From positions 94,682 to 158,681 of the forward strand of contig CAYGSL010000005.1 of the NCBI GenBank assembly GCA_964352475.1: a DNA stretch of 64,000 nucleotides, written 5' to 3'. The notes beneath the pieces are model-generated. The model was not told where the DNA came from. It saw only the letters and a program-made list of their open reading frames with translations, and ran no database searches. This DNA is from JAUIET01 sp964352475 (GTDB lineage: Bacteria > Pseudomonadota > Gammaproteobacteria > Pseudomonadales > JAUIET01). Below, in pieces: positions 25,863 to 33,923 of the stretch. Numbering within the stretch: position 1 is the first letter of the stretch; each line of letters begins with the position of its first letter. Both the position numbers and the translations under genes were made by a program.

Positions 25863-26029
25863 TTTTCCACAGAATCTGTGTATAAATCTGGGTATAACTA
25901 TAGTTTGCGCTAGCAGTTCGCTAACTATGCCAGCATTCCGCCACAGCCGGCCCTTACTTCCCTGCCAGGATATCCTTTAATTTTCAACAAGTTAACAGAT
26001 CATTCTCAAATATGACAAACTTATACACG
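25863..26029. other. DnaA-box-like sites in a 293-bp intergenic gap
   Basis: TTTTCCACA (25863-25871, one mismatch), TGTGTATAA (25877-25885, the reverse of TTATACACA, a full match to TTATNCACA) and TTATACACG (26021-26029, one mismatch). The first two are nested in the inverted repeat CACAGAATCTGTG. No dnaA, dnaN or gidA is nearby, so this is unlikely to be oriC; it may be a DnaA-binding or unrelated regulatory site. Confidence 0.3.
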
Positions 26030-26078
26030 CTAAGCCATTCATAACGTTCTGATTATGCTTAGTTGTGCATATCTCGTT

Positions 26079-26735
26079 TCAAGCTTGCACAAATGGGTTG
26101 CTGATTTTTTCAGCACCAATCTGAGTGGCCGGACCGTGACCGGTGATCACAGTGGCATCGTCATCCAGCGAATAGATGCGCTCTTTAATGGATTTTTCAA
26201 TCTGCTTGAAGTCGCCTCCAGGCAGATCGGTGCGGCCAATAGAGCTTTTGAATAAGGTATCGCCGGCAACCAAAAGCTTGTCTTGCTGGAACCAAAAGCT
26301 CATGGAGCCCTCGGTGTGGCCAGGCGTATGCAGGGCAACGCCATCACAGCAACACAGCGCTTCGTCATCTTCAAGCCAGAAATCAGGATCGGGCAGAGGC
26401 TCATACGGTATGTTGAACATCTTGCACTGGTCTTCAACCATGTCCCACCACATCTTGTCACCCTTGTGCAGGTAAATGCCCGCTCCAGTGGCTTCTTTCA
26501 GCGCGCCGGACGCGAGTATATGGTCCAGGTGTGCATGGGTATGGACGATGCTGACCAATCGCAGACCGTTGTCGTTCAAAACCTTCAGAATTCTGTCTGC
26601 ATCACCACCAGGATCAATGACCATGGCTCGCTTGGAGACCGTGTCGCCAATAATGGCGCAATTACACTGCAATGGGCCCACCGGAAAGGTATCCATAAAC
26701 ATTGTTGATCCTTGCTGACCTGATGGTTCGGTCAT
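26079..26735 (-). CDS. MBL-fold metallo-hydrolase (YcbL / glyoxalase II-like)
   Basis: A 218-residue metallo-beta-lactamase-fold protein. The metal motif is THAHLDH near residue 66, followed by HTPGHTEGSMSFW, AGDTLFKSSIGRTDLPGGD and a final VITGHGPAT. This is the glyoxalase II-like group typified by YcbL; it lacks the C-terminal substrate domain of true GloB, so glutathione thioester hydrolysis is possible but not certain. The ATG at 26735 overlaps the preceding stop (ATGA) and has AAGGAG upstream, deciding the start over an ATG at 26702. Confidence 0.88.
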   Translation of the reverse strand: MTEPSGQQGSTMFMDTFPVGPLQCNCAIIGDTVSKRAMVIDPGGDADRILKVLNDNGLRLVSIVHTHAHLDHILASGALKEATGAGIYLHKGDKMWWDMVEDQCKMFNIPYEPLPDPDFWLEDDEALCCCDGVALHTPGHTEGSMSFWFQQDKLLVAGDTLFKSSIGRTDLPGGDFKQIEKSIKERIYSLDDDATVITGHGPATQIGAEKISNPFVQA

Positions 26736-27373
26736 CGCTCTACTCCTTCCAGAACTTGCTGATATCGCTTTTCCAATGCCGTATACAACGCCTGCTCGTA
26801 ATCTGCACTGCCACTGTTCAATGCACCACTAATGTCAACCAAATGCTCATTGTCTTCCCTGCCCGACCAGAGCTTCACATAGCTGCCCTCTTTGTAGCCA
26901 TGATCCTGACGGAAAAAGTTCAGCACATTCTTGCCCACGTACATGCGATACAAATCATCGGCATCCATATCTGCACTTTGCAGCAGCGACCAAAAATGCG
27001 CTACTGAAAACTGCCGGCTGCTTAAGGTTGATTGGGCCAGGGTTTCGGTGGCAACTGGAATGGACACGTCGGGGTTCTCATAGTCATGCAGCGCTTGCTC
27101 CATTTCTATGGCGATGTCGGGGAAGTCTCGGCCATCAATCAGCATACTCAGACCAAAATGCCAGATATCAACGATTTCAAGGCGAACCTGCTCTAAATCA
27201 GGCGATTGTTTCTTCCACCATTTGTAACCGTGGTGATCCATTAACTCTGCGCACTCAATCCACAACGCACGATAGTAGGCAAAGCCCTGATTGAACCACT
27301 CAGGGTGCACTTTGGAATTCATACGGTGTTGAAGCGCCAACATGGCCTCAAACTGCAGCTGCCGCGAGCTCAT
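26732..27373 (-). CDS. All-alpha dUTPase-like NTP pyrophosphatase
   Basis: A 213-residue protein of the dimeric dUTPase/MazG superfamily, which converts dUTP to dUMP. The signature includes WIECAELMDHHGYKWWKK near residue 38 and LEQVRLEIVDIWHFGLSMLI near 60, with the conserved acidic residues that bind magnesium, and VGKNVLNFFRQDHGYKEG near 147. It is not the trimeric Dut enzyme. Translationally coupled to the MBL hydrolase. dUTP as substrate is inferred from family. Confidence 0.85.
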   Translation of the reverse strand: MSSRQLQFEAMLALQHRMNSKVHPEWFNQGFAYYRALWIECAELMDHHGYKWWKKQSPDLEQVRLEIVDIWHFGLSMLIDGRDFPDIAIEMEQALHDYENPDVSIPVATETLAQSTLSSRQFSVAHFWSLLQSADMDADDLYRMYVGKNVLNFFRQDHGYKEGSYVKLWSGREDNEHLVDISGALNSGSADYEQALYTALEKRYQQVLEGVER

Positions 27374-27550
27374 GACTGTCTCCAGGGTTTTCTAGCGCAG
27401 GCAAGATAGCGACAAAGCAGCGCACAATCAAGTTTTAAGTTCTTCACTAACGGTAGATAGATCAGCTGCGGAGAGTCGTGCCTGCATCACTTTGTGAGAC
27501 ATTTCCGACGCCAGTTCGGGGCATTTAGAAGCGGCGAAATCAAAACTAAC

Positions 27551-27559
27551 TGTTATACT
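27551..27559 (+). promoter_or_regulatory. Extended -10 promoter for the 28-residue peptide
   Basis: TGTTATACT fits an extended -10 element (TG-N-TATAAT with one mismatch). It has no good -35 box. Transcription would start near 27566, 40 bp before the small gene. Confidence 0.45.
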
Positions 27560-27605
27560 TAGTCAACGTCTGGCCGACACCTAACGACAAAAAAAGGAGC
27601 AGTAA

Positions 27606-27692
27606 ATGGACGGCAAATCGTGGTTTTTAATACTTGTGGCATTTCCCGTTCTGCTAGGCCTTGTAACTTATCTTATAAATCTGTTTTTCTAG
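27606..27692 (+). CDS. 28-residue single-helix membrane peptide
   Basis: A very short open frame: MDGKSWFLILVAFPVLLG, then a hydrophobic remainder ending in NLFF. It is one transmembrane helix with a polar N-terminus. Support comes from a near-ideal AAAAAGGAG ribosome site five bases upstream and an extended -10 element. It lies alone between the dUTPase gene and the tRNA cluster. Resembles small membrane regulators in shape (KdpF size class), but I recognise no family. Confidence 0.55.
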   Translation: MDGKSWFLILVAFPVLLGLVTYLINLFF

Positions 27693-27759
27693 TTTTTGCG
27701 CCCAAGCGCGCCAAGTCACCGCAAAATACGGCAATGAGCAGTTCAATGGGAATAGATAA

Positions 27760-27836
27760 TGGGGTGGCGTATGGGGCTCGAACCCACGACCGCCGGAATC
27801 ACAATCCGGAGCTCTACCAACTGAGCTAACGCCACC
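27760..27836 (-). tRNA. tRNA-His (anticodon GTG)
   Basis: Class I tRNA with the His-specific extra 5' G paired with C73: GGTGGCGT/ACGCCACC acceptor. The anticodon loop in CCGGATTGTGATTCCGG gives GTG, and the T-arm is CGTGGGTTCGAGCCCCAT. CCA is encoded. It is the last gene of the leftward Pro-Arg-His tRNA cluster. Confidence 0.96.
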
Positions 27837-27843
27837 ATTGATC
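27817..27843. repeat. 27-bp direct repeat, copy 1 (5' end of tRNA-His plus flank)
   Basis: The 27 bases at 27817-27843 recur without change at 27960-27986. They cover the first part of tRNA-His and seven upstream bases. Confidence 0.95.
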
Positions 27844-27928
27844 AGATGCGTTGCCGCCATCCTGGCGCCACTTCTGAGTGTTTTTCAACACCGGCCGCGG
27901 CGTCCTGCCTCGGCGTTCGCGTCGCTAC

Positions 27929-27946
27929 GAATGTCTGCTGACATTC
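27929..27946. repeat. Perfect hairpin in the tRNA spacer
   Basis: GAATGTC (27929-27935) and GACATTC (27940-27946) flank a four-base loop. It lies between the broken and intact tRNA-His copies, in sequence that does not look like tRNA. Confidence 0.7.
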
Positions 27947-27959
27947 GGTCGAGTCTCAC

Positions 27960-27979
27960 CCAACTGAGCTAACGCCACC
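27960..27979 (-). pseudogene. Truncated tRNA-His (5' fragment only)
   Basis: The first 20 nt of tRNA-His (acceptor strand and start of the D-arm, GGTGGCGTTAGCTCAGTTGG on the minus strand) are present, then the sequence diverges (GTGAGACTCGACC). No anticodon or T-arm follows. This marks a deleted or replaced tRNA copy between tRNA-Arg and the intact tRNA-His. Confidence 0.85.
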
Positions 27980-27986
27980 ATTGATC
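27960..27986. repeat. 27-bp direct repeat, copy 2
   Basis: Identical to 27817-27843. Together they flank 116 bp of unrelated sequence. Confidence 0.95.
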
Positions 27987-28047
27987 GATCAGGAGTAAAC
28001 CCTGATTTGATGCTCGCCATCCTTTATCGGGCTGGTACCCGCCGAAT

Positions 28048-28124
28048 TGGCGCGCCCGGCAGGACTCGAACCTGCAACCCTCGGCTTAGAAGGCCGATGC
28101 TCTATCCAGTTGAGCTACGGGCGC
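28048..28124 (-). tRNA. tRNA-Arg (anticodon TCT)
   Basis: Acceptor GCGCCCG/CGGGCGC, D-arm AGCTCAACTGGATAGAGC, anticodon stem-loop CGGCCTTCTAAGCCG giving TCT, T-arm GCAGGTTCGAGTCCTGC and encoded CCA. Confidence 0.96.
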
Positions 28125-28148
28125 GTGGCTTCCGTCACGGACCGGAAA

Positions 28149-28225
28149 TGGTCGGGGTAGAGAGATTCGAACTCCCGACATCCTGCTCCCAAAGCAGGCG
28201 CGCTACCAGACTGCGCTATACCCCG
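28149..28225 (-). tRNA. tRNA-Pro (anticodon TGG)
   Basis: Acceptor CGGGGTA/TACCCCG, D-arm GCGCAGTCTGGTAGCGC, anticodon stem-loop CCTGCTTTGGGAGCAGG giving TGG, T-arm GGGAGTTCGAATCTCTC (one weak pair) and encoded CCA. First gene of the leftward tRNA operon, behind a strong promoter. Confidence 0.96.
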
Positions 28226-28263
28226 ATTAATCCCTTCCAAGCACTCTCAGACGAGAGGACGGC

Positions 28264-28292
28264 ATCATACTCATGCGACCCTGCCCCGTCAA
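28264..28292 (-). promoter_or_regulatory. Strong sigma70 promoter of the tRNA-Pro-Arg-His operon
   Basis: On the minus strand TTGACG (28292-28287) and TATGAT (28269-28264) are 17 bp apart, followed by the GC-rich discriminator GCCGTCC typical of stringently controlled stable RNA genes. Confidence 0.85.
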
Positions 28293-28320
28293 TGGTGCTT
28301 GATCGGGTCATTGCCGCGCA

Positions 28321-29733
28321 TTATTTACGACGCCAACGTGTGCCTTCCCGGCTGTCTTCCAATACTATTCCCTGCTCAGCCAAATCCTGGCGTATTTGGT
28401 CTGCACGAGCATAGTCTTTGGCTGCTTTCGAGGCATCCCGCTCTGCCACCAAAGTGCCTACCTCGTTGTCAGATAAGCCTTCATCTCCCGTCTGTGAGTC
28501 TCCTGCGCGCAGCGCTTCCAAAGGCTCGCGCTGCACTATTCCCAGCAAACCACCAAGCGTTCGAATTGCGGCCGCCAAATCGTTTGCCAACGCACTATTG
28601 CCCTCTTTTTTGGCTATGTTCAATTGCCTGACCAAATCAAAGACCGCGGCCATCGCTTCCGGAGTATTGAAGTCATCATCCATCGCTTCGGTAAAGCGAG
28701 TTCGGGCAGCAGCGCTATGTTCTGCCTCGGTATCCCCTTGCTGCCAGTCTACATCCAGCAAGGCCAGGTAAATACGCTCCAGCGCTGCACCTGCATTTCT
28801 TAAATTCTCTTCCGAGTAATTGATGGGTGTTCGGTATTGCGTGGCCACTAGAAAGTAACGAACGGTCTCCGCATCGTATTTCTGCAAAATGTCTCTAATG
28901 GTGAAAAAATTACCGAGTGACTTGGACATCTTTTCCTGATCAACGCGAACCGCATTATTGTGCAACCAGTATTTGGCGAAGTGCTGATGAGTGGCGGCCT
29001 CCGACTGCGCAATTTCGTTTTCATGATGTGGGAAAACCAGATCCTGGCCGCCACCATGAATATCAAAACTGGCACCAAGATTGTCCATAGACATTGCCGA
29101 GCATTCGATATGCCAGCCTGGCCTGCCTCTGCCCCAGGGCGCATCAAAATGGGCGTCAGACGGCTCGGCGGGATTGGCTCCCTTCCATAAGGCGAAATCT
29201 CGTGGGTCTTTTTTCAGTTCGCCTATTTCTACTCTTGCTCCATCCAGTAGCTCATCGGGTTTCTTTCCTGAGAGTTTGCCGTAACCGGCAAAGCTATCAA
29301 CCGAAAAGTACACATCACCATTATCTACCGCGTAGGCACTGCCATTGTCTATCAAGGTTGCTATTATGGCTTTCATAGAGTCAATGTATTGCGTTGCTCG
29401 CGGCTCAATATCTGGCGGCAAAATCCCAAGTGCCTTCTCGTCTTCGTGCATGTAGCCAATAAAACGCTCGGTTAAATCGCGAAACGGCTCGTTAAGCTCA
29501 AGCGCTCGTTTTAATATCTTGTCTTCGATATCAGTAATGTTCTTCACGTAGGTAAGCTCATAGCCACTATGTCGCAACCAACGTGCAATAACATCGAATG
29601 CAACCAGCATGCGCGCATGGCCCAAGTGGCAATAGTCGTAAACCGTTATGCCACACACATACATTCGCACTCGATTGCCATCGAGAGGAACAAATTCTTC
29701 TTTTTGCCTACTCAGCGTATTAAAAACTCTCAT
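28321..29733 (-). CDS. cysS: Cysteinyl-tRNA synthetase
   Basis: Class I aminoacyl-tRNA synthetase of 470 residues charging tRNA-Cys. The zinc ligand region MYVCGITVYDYCHLGHAR carries the HIGH-like HLGH; WHIECSAMSM and KMSKSLGNFFTIRD (KMSKS loop) follow. The start at 29733 has AGGGAAAG upstream and overlaps the glnS stop (ATGA); the longer reading from 29751 is unneeded. The pair glnS-cysS beside tRNA genes is the pseudomonad arrangement; folD is absent here. Confidence 0.97.
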   Translation of the reverse strand: MRVFNTLSRQKEEFVPLDGNRVRMYVCGITVYDYCHLGHARMLVAFDVIARWLRHSGYELTYVKNITDIEDKILKRALELNEPFRDLTERFIGYMHEDEKALGILPPDIEPRATQYIDSMKAIIATLIDNGSAYAVDNGDVYFSVDSFAGYGKLSGKKPDELLDGARVEIGELKKDPRDFALWKGANPAEPSDAHFDAPWGRGRPGWHIECSAMSMDNLGASFDIHGGGQDLVFPHHENEIAQSEAATHQHFAKYWLHNNAVRVDQEKMSKSLGNFFTIRDILQKYDAETVRYFLVATQYRTPINYSEENLRNAGAALERIYLALLDVDWQQGDTEAEHSAAARTRFTEAMDDDFNTPEAMAAVFDLVRQLNIAKKEGNSALANDLAAAIRTLGGLLGIVQREPLEALRAGDSQTGDEGLSDNEVGTLVAERDASKAAKDYARADQIRQDLAEQGIVLEDSREGTRWRRK

Positions 29734-31406
29734 TTCTTTCCCTGCGACCAACTGTCACGCAGACCGACCACTCGATTGAACACCAATTTGTCTGGCGCCG
29801 AGTCGTAGCGATCAACGCAAAAATAGCCTTCCCGCTCGAATTGAAAACGCTGTTCAGCGGCAGCGCTTTGCAAACTTGCCTCAGCTCTGGCCTGCGCACA
29901 TATTTGCAAGCTGTTCGGGTTTATGCACTCGGTATAATCTTTGTCCGAATCACTTTCCGGATTTTCAGCGGTAAACAGCCTGTCATACAAACGCACCTCA
30001 GCTGGAACACTGTGTTGTGCAGATACCCAGTGAATCACTCCCTTCGCCTTATAGCCTTCCGGATTCTTACCCAGTGTCGCCATGTCAACAGTGCAATGCA
30101 GCTCCGCAAGCTCACCATTCTCATCTGTTATGGCTCGTTCGAACTGCACAACATAAGCACCACGCAACCTTACAGCGGTACCAGGTGCCAGGCGCTTCCA
30201 CTTTGGAGGCGCTTCTTCAGCATAGTCTGCTCTGTCTATAAACAGTTCTCGGCTAAACGGCACATCACGGCGACCAAGAGTTTCGTCTTTGGGGTGATTG
30301 GGCAAACTGAGCGTTTCCTGCTGATCATCAGGGTAGTTACTCAACACCAGCTTTACGGGGTTTAGTACGCACATTGCTCTCGGAGCGTGCTTATCCAGAT
30401 CATCTCTTATCTCATATTCCAGCATGCCTACATCAACGGTAGAGTAGGCACGGGCAATGCCTACCGCGTCACAGAAACGTCGAATTGAGGCAGGCGTGTA
30501 CCCCCGGCGCCGCAGGGCGGCCAAAGTCGGCATTCTCGGGTCATCCCAGCCGTCCACCAACTGCTCATCCACCAGCCGCTTGAGCTTGCGCTTGCTGGTC
30601 ACGGTGTAATTCAGATTGAGGCGAGCAAACTCGTATTGTTTTGGCTCTGCGGGTGTATCCACTTGCGCCACAAACCAATCGTACAACGGTCGGTGGTCTT
30701 CGAACTCCAGGGTACACAGCGAATGGGTAACACCTTCAAGTGCATCCGACAGACAGTGCGTGAAATCGTACATCGGGTAAATACACCAAGCATCGCCAGT
30801 TTGGTGATGATGCGCATAGCGTATCCGGTAAATGATGGGGTCGCGCATATTGATATTGGGAGACGCCATATCGATTTTTGCGCGCAATACGTGTTCGCCT
30901 TCTGCGAACTCACCTGCGCGCATGCGCTTAAACAAGTCGAGGTTTTCATCCACGCTGCGTTCACGGTGCGGACTGTTCTTGCCAGGTTCAGTCAAGCTAC
31001 CGCGATACACTCGAGACTGTTCAGCGCTGAGACTGCATACATAAGCCTTGCCCTTCTTAATCAGCTCAATGGCAAACTCATACAGTTGCTCAAAGTAGTC
31101 AGAAGCGTAGCGTTCCTGACCAGACCATTGAAAACCAAGCCAGAGAATATCTTCTTTTATCGAGGCCACATAATCGGCGTCTTCTTTCTCAGGATTGGTA
31201 TCATCAAAACGCAAATTACATCTGGCGGTAACGCGCTCGGCGTACTCTTCGGCCAGACCAAAGTTCAGACAAATGGATTTGGCATGACCTATGTGCAGGA
31301 AACCGTTGGGCTCCGGTGGGAATCGAGTCAGCAATTCAGTTACTTTGCCAGACTTGAGATCTTCATCAATGATGGTTTTGATGAAGTGACTTTTAGGAGT
31401 ATCCAT
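29730..31406 (-). CDS. glnS: Glutaminyl-tRNA synthetase
   Basis: Class I synthetase of 558 residues charging tRNA-Gln directly, so the organism need not rely on GatCAB for Gln. Motifs: FPPEPNGFLHIGHAKS (HIGH) near residue 30, RFDDTNPEKEDADY near 63, WDDPRMPTL, and YTVTSKRKLKRLV as the KMSKS-type loop, with Thr where E. coli has Met. N-terminal catalytic and C-terminal beta-barrel anticodon-binding parts are both present. Translationally coupled to cysS and divergent from ppiB. Confidence 0.97.
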   Translation of the reverse strand: MDTPKSHFIKTIIDEDLKSGKVTELLTRFPPEPNGFLHIGHAKSICLNFGLAEEYAERVTARCNLRFDDTNPEKEDADYVASIKEDILWLGFQWSGQERYASDYFEQLYEFAIELIKKGKAYVCSLSAEQSRVYRGSLTEPGKNSPHRERSVDENLDLFKRMRAGEFAEGEHVLRAKIDMASPNINMRDPIIYRIRYAHHHQTGDAWCIYPMYDFTHCLSDALEGVTHSLCTLEFEDHRPLYDWFVAQVDTPAEPKQYEFARLNLNYTVTSKRKLKRLVDEQLVDGWDDPRMPTLAALRRRGYTPASIRRFCDAVGIARAYSTVDVGMLEYEIRDDLDKHAPRAMCVLNPVKLVLSNYPDDQQETLSLPNHPKDETLGRRDVPFSRELFIDRADYAEEAPPKWKRLAPGTAVRLRGAYVVQFERAITDENGELAELHCTVDMATLGKNPEGYKAKGVIHWVSAQHSVPAEVRLYDRLFTAENPESDSDKDYTECINPNSLQICAQARAEASLQSAAAEQRFQFEREGYFCVDRYDSAPDKLVFNRVVGLRDSWSQGKK

Positions 31407-31520
31407 AGACGTTATTCACGCGGCATGAAACGCAATATTGCGTGACAGGCGGCTGGTTTCAAAAAGGCAAACCACGTATTATACCGGCTTCATACCCCTA
31501 CGTAAGGCTATTGTTTCTGC

Positions 31521-32015
31521 ATGTTTATACTAAAAACCAATTACGGCGATATTGAAATTGAACTCGATCACGAGAACGCACCAATCAGCGCTAAAAATTT
31601 CGCCGACTACGCCAACAGCGGCTTTTACGATGGCACTATATTTCACCGCGTTATTGACGGCTTTATGGTTCAGGGTGGGGGCTTTGATGAGAACATGCAA
31701 CAGAAAAGCGGCAATGATCCCATAGAAAATGAAGCGAATAATGGCCTGAAAAATGAAACCGGTACCCTGGCCATGGCCAGAACCATGGACCCGCATTCGG
31801 CGTCTTCCCAGTTTTTCATCAATGTCGCAGACAACGGTTTCCTGAATCACACAGCCGAAACCTCGCAAGGCTGGGGCTACGCTGTATTCGGTCGCGTGAC
31901 CAATGGCATGGACGTTGTTAACAAGATCAAGACCGTTAAAACTGGCAGTAGCGCCGGTCATCAGGACGTACCAATCGACACAGTGGTTGTTGAAACGATT
32001 GTTGCCTCTGAATGA
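31521..32015 (+). CDS. ppiB: Peptidyl-prolyl cis-trans isomerase B (cyclophilin)
   Basis: A 164-residue cytoplasmic cyclophilin without signal peptide. The active-site region is FHRVIDGFMVQGGGFD near residue 43, followed by TLAMARTMDPHSASSQFFIN and GYAVFGRVTNGMDVV. Position upstream of lpxH and divergent from glnS is conserved in pseudomonads. Confidence 0.97.
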   Translation: MFILKTNYGDIEIELDHENAPISAKNFADYANSGFYDGTIFHRVIDGFMVQGGGFDENMQQKSGNDPIENEANNGLKNETGTLAMARTMDPHSASSQFFINVADNGFLNHTAETSQGWGYAVFGRVTNGMDVVNKIKTVKTGSSAGHQDVPIDTVVVETIVASE

Positions 32016-32068
32016 TTAAGGCCCGGCATCAATAACAGTGCGGCTCTGACCAGGCAGGCCATTCAAGC

Positions 32069-32806
32069 ATGACTGTTAAACGTACGCTGTTCATTTCTGA
32101 TTTGCACCTGCATGCCAGCAGGCCACAGGTGCTTACTGCGTTTGAGGCCTTTATTGAGGAGCAGCGCGGTTGCTGTGAGCAGCTGTTCATTCTTGGCGAT
32201 TTGTTTGAGGCCTGGCTTGGCGACGATGATCGATCGGAACTAAGCACGCGCGTAGAACAAGCACTCAGCGAGCTGGCTGCAAGTGGCTGCCGTATTGCAA
32301 TTATGCATGGCAATAGAGACTTTCTTATTGGCGCAGACTTCTGCGCACGGTGCTCTGCACAACTCATCAACGATCCAAATAGCATAGATCTGTACGGCAA
32401 AAAGGTTCTGTTGATGCACGGAGATACGCTGTGCACAGACGATACCGATTACCTAGAGTTCCGGGCTCGTATTAGACACCCCGCTTCGGTTCAAGGCTTG
32501 TTGTCGAAACCGCTGGCGGAACGACGTCAGATTGCCGCGCAATTGCGTGCTGATAGTAAGGAAGCCATGAGCAATAAAGCCGAAGACATTATGGACGTGA
32601 CCGGCGCAGAGGTAGAAGCGCAGATGGCCGCACACAAAGCAGACGTTCTTTTTCACGGCCATACACATAGACCAGACAAGCATATACACACGGTCAACGG
32701 CGAGCCGCGAGAGCGATATGTGCTAGGTGATTGGGAAGACAATCTGTGGTATCTGGACGTAAGCCCGGAATCGACAGAACTGGTCTGCAGGGCTATCTCA
32801 CAGTAG
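32069..32806 (+). CDS. lpxH: UDP-2,3-diacylglucosamine diphosphatase
   Basis: LpxH hydrolyses UDP-2,3-diacylglucosamine to lipid X in lipid A synthesis. The 245-residue calcineurin-like phosphoesterase shows all metal motifs: ISDLHLHA, ILGDLFEAWLGDD, MHGNRDFLIG, LMHGDTLCTDD and FHGHTHRPDKH. It indicates a Gram-negative outer membrane with lipid A. Its stop overlaps the convergent miaE gene by 9 bp. Confidence 0.97.
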   Translation: MTVKRTLFISDLHLHASRPQVLTAFEAFIEEQRGCCEQLFILGDLFEAWLGDDDRSELSTRVEQALSELAASGCRIAIMHGNRDFLIGADFCARCSAQLINDPNSIDLYGKKVLLMHGDTLCTDDTDYLEFRARIRHPASVQGLLSKPLAERRQIAAQLRADSKEAMSNKAEDIMDVTGAEVEAQMAAHKADVLFHGHTHRPDKHIHTVNGEPRERYVLGDWEDNLWYLDVSPESTELVCRAISQ

Positions 32807-33418
32807 CGGTAAACCGCTGTGAAATCGAAAATCCGGATCGGGGTTGCTGATAAGTTCGGCTTCTTTTTCGCTCAGCTCGCGCAGCTTGTCTGCGCAGTAA
32901 GAATCCTCTATATGTTCTGCGCGCAGCGACTCAGCCAGTTTTAAATAGTCCTGAAAGTGGCGCTTTTCAGACGCCAGCAATGAACGATAGAACTTGGCAA
33001 GCTCATCATCAAGGTGAGGTGCCAGCACACCAAAGCGCTCGTAAGATCTAGCTTCAATCAAGGCGCCAAGCAATAAGGAATCAAGCAAGCGGTAAGGTTC
33101 CTGTTGGCTGACCTGCTTGTGCAACTGACCGGCGTAACGCGCTGAACTGATTTGCTCATAGTCGATACCTCTTTGCTGCATGATAGACAGCACTTGTTCA
33201 AAATGACGCAGCTCCTCACGGGCAAGGCGCGACATTTTGTGCAACAAACCCGGATGCTCAACGTACCGATACATCATGCTCAACGCGGTAGACGCCGCTT
33301 TCTTTTCACAATTGGCATGGTCAATGAGCAGTAGCGCTAAATTATCAACCGCCGCCTGTAGCCAGGCATCAGGTGTAGCAACCAATAGTAATTGCTCTGC
33401 GGAGTCAGGTAAGGTCAT
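32798..33418 (-). CDS. miaE: tRNA-(ms2io6A37) hydroxylase MiaE
   Basis: A 206-residue ferritin-like di-iron enzyme that hydroxylates the isopentenyl group of ms2i6A37 in tRNA. Di-iron ligands are visible as REELRHFEQVL near residue 78 and LIEARSYERFGVL plus ASEKRHFQDYL later. Start at 33418 (MTLPDS); the open frame upstream is out of family character. Convergent with lpxH. Confidence 0.92.
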   Translation of the reverse strand: MTLPDSAEQLLLVATPDAWLQAAVDNLALLLIDHANCEKKAASTALSMMYRYVEHPGLLHKMSRLAREELRHFEQVLSIMQQRGIDYEQISSARYAGQLHKQVSQQEPYRLLDSLLLGALIEARSYERFGVLAPHLDDELAKFYRSLLASEKRHFQDYLKLAESLRAEHIEDSYCADKLRELSEKEAELISNPDPDFRFHSGLPLL

Positions 33419-33447
33419 GGGAAAAAGATCCGGCTTCCGTGCAAGCC

Positions 33448-33909
33448 TTAAGGAAAGTATCGCTCGAAGTGAGCACTGGACAACTGCCAAAAATCCCGGT
33501 CTATAGCATCACGTATTTCGATAACCGTCCAGTTTTCATAGCCCGCTTGCGCGCGCAAACCAAAATCTGTAAATGGCCTGACCTGTTCACCACCGGCTCT
33601 GAGCAATTCGAAGGCCTGAGAATAAGGGCCACGATGTTTGCCAACGCGTATTTTAAATTGCCGGATTTTGTCAGCCAACTTCAACTCATCTATAACACTG
33701 ATGTACTCTTTACTGACTCGCTGGAGAAACTCCTGCAGGCGCGAGTCAATCAACCGTTTTTGATCTTCATTAAACGAATTCCAGTGAATCACCTCGTGAT
33801 TGAAACGCTTGCACCCGCGGCAGACGCTGTCGCCCAGTGCGGTTGAGCAAATGCCAATACAAGGTGTTGTTATGCGTTTAAACGGTGATAATGGAGTGGC
33901 TGCGATCAT
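33448..33909 (-). CDS. DUF1289-domain protein
   Basis: A 153-residue protein with an N-terminal DUF1289 motif, TPCIGICSTALGDSVCRGCK then RFNHEVIHW, whose four cysteines could bind a metal or Fe-S cluster. The rest is charged and helical with a C-terminal strand region of unknown kind. It begins 14 bp after the tgpA stop, so it may be the last gene of the moxR-DUF58-tgpA unit. Biochemical role unknown. Confidence 0.75.
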   Translation of the reverse strand: MIAATPLSPFKRITTPCIGICSTALGDSVCRGCKRFNHEVIHWNSFNEDQKRLIDSRLQEFLQRVSKEYISVIDELKLADKIRQFKIRVGKHRGPYSQAFELLRAGGEQVRPFTDFGLRAQAGYENWTVIEIRDAIDRDFWQLSSAHFERYFP

Positions 33910-33923
33910 GCAGCAATTATGCG

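Noticed and set aside
25800..26078. Chromosomal origin of replication
   Set aside because: Only three DnaA-box-like sites and none of dnaA, dnaN, gidA or rpmH nearby.
27430..27560. Minus-strand frame reading SKCPELASEMSHKVMQARL
   Set aside because: The composition looks protein-like, but only about 24 codons follow the first ATG and there is no ribosome site; it may be a gene remnant or chance.
27760..27986. CRISPR-like direct repeats
   Set aside because: There are only two copies, one inside a working tRNA gene; the repeat is explained by tRNA duplication and decay.
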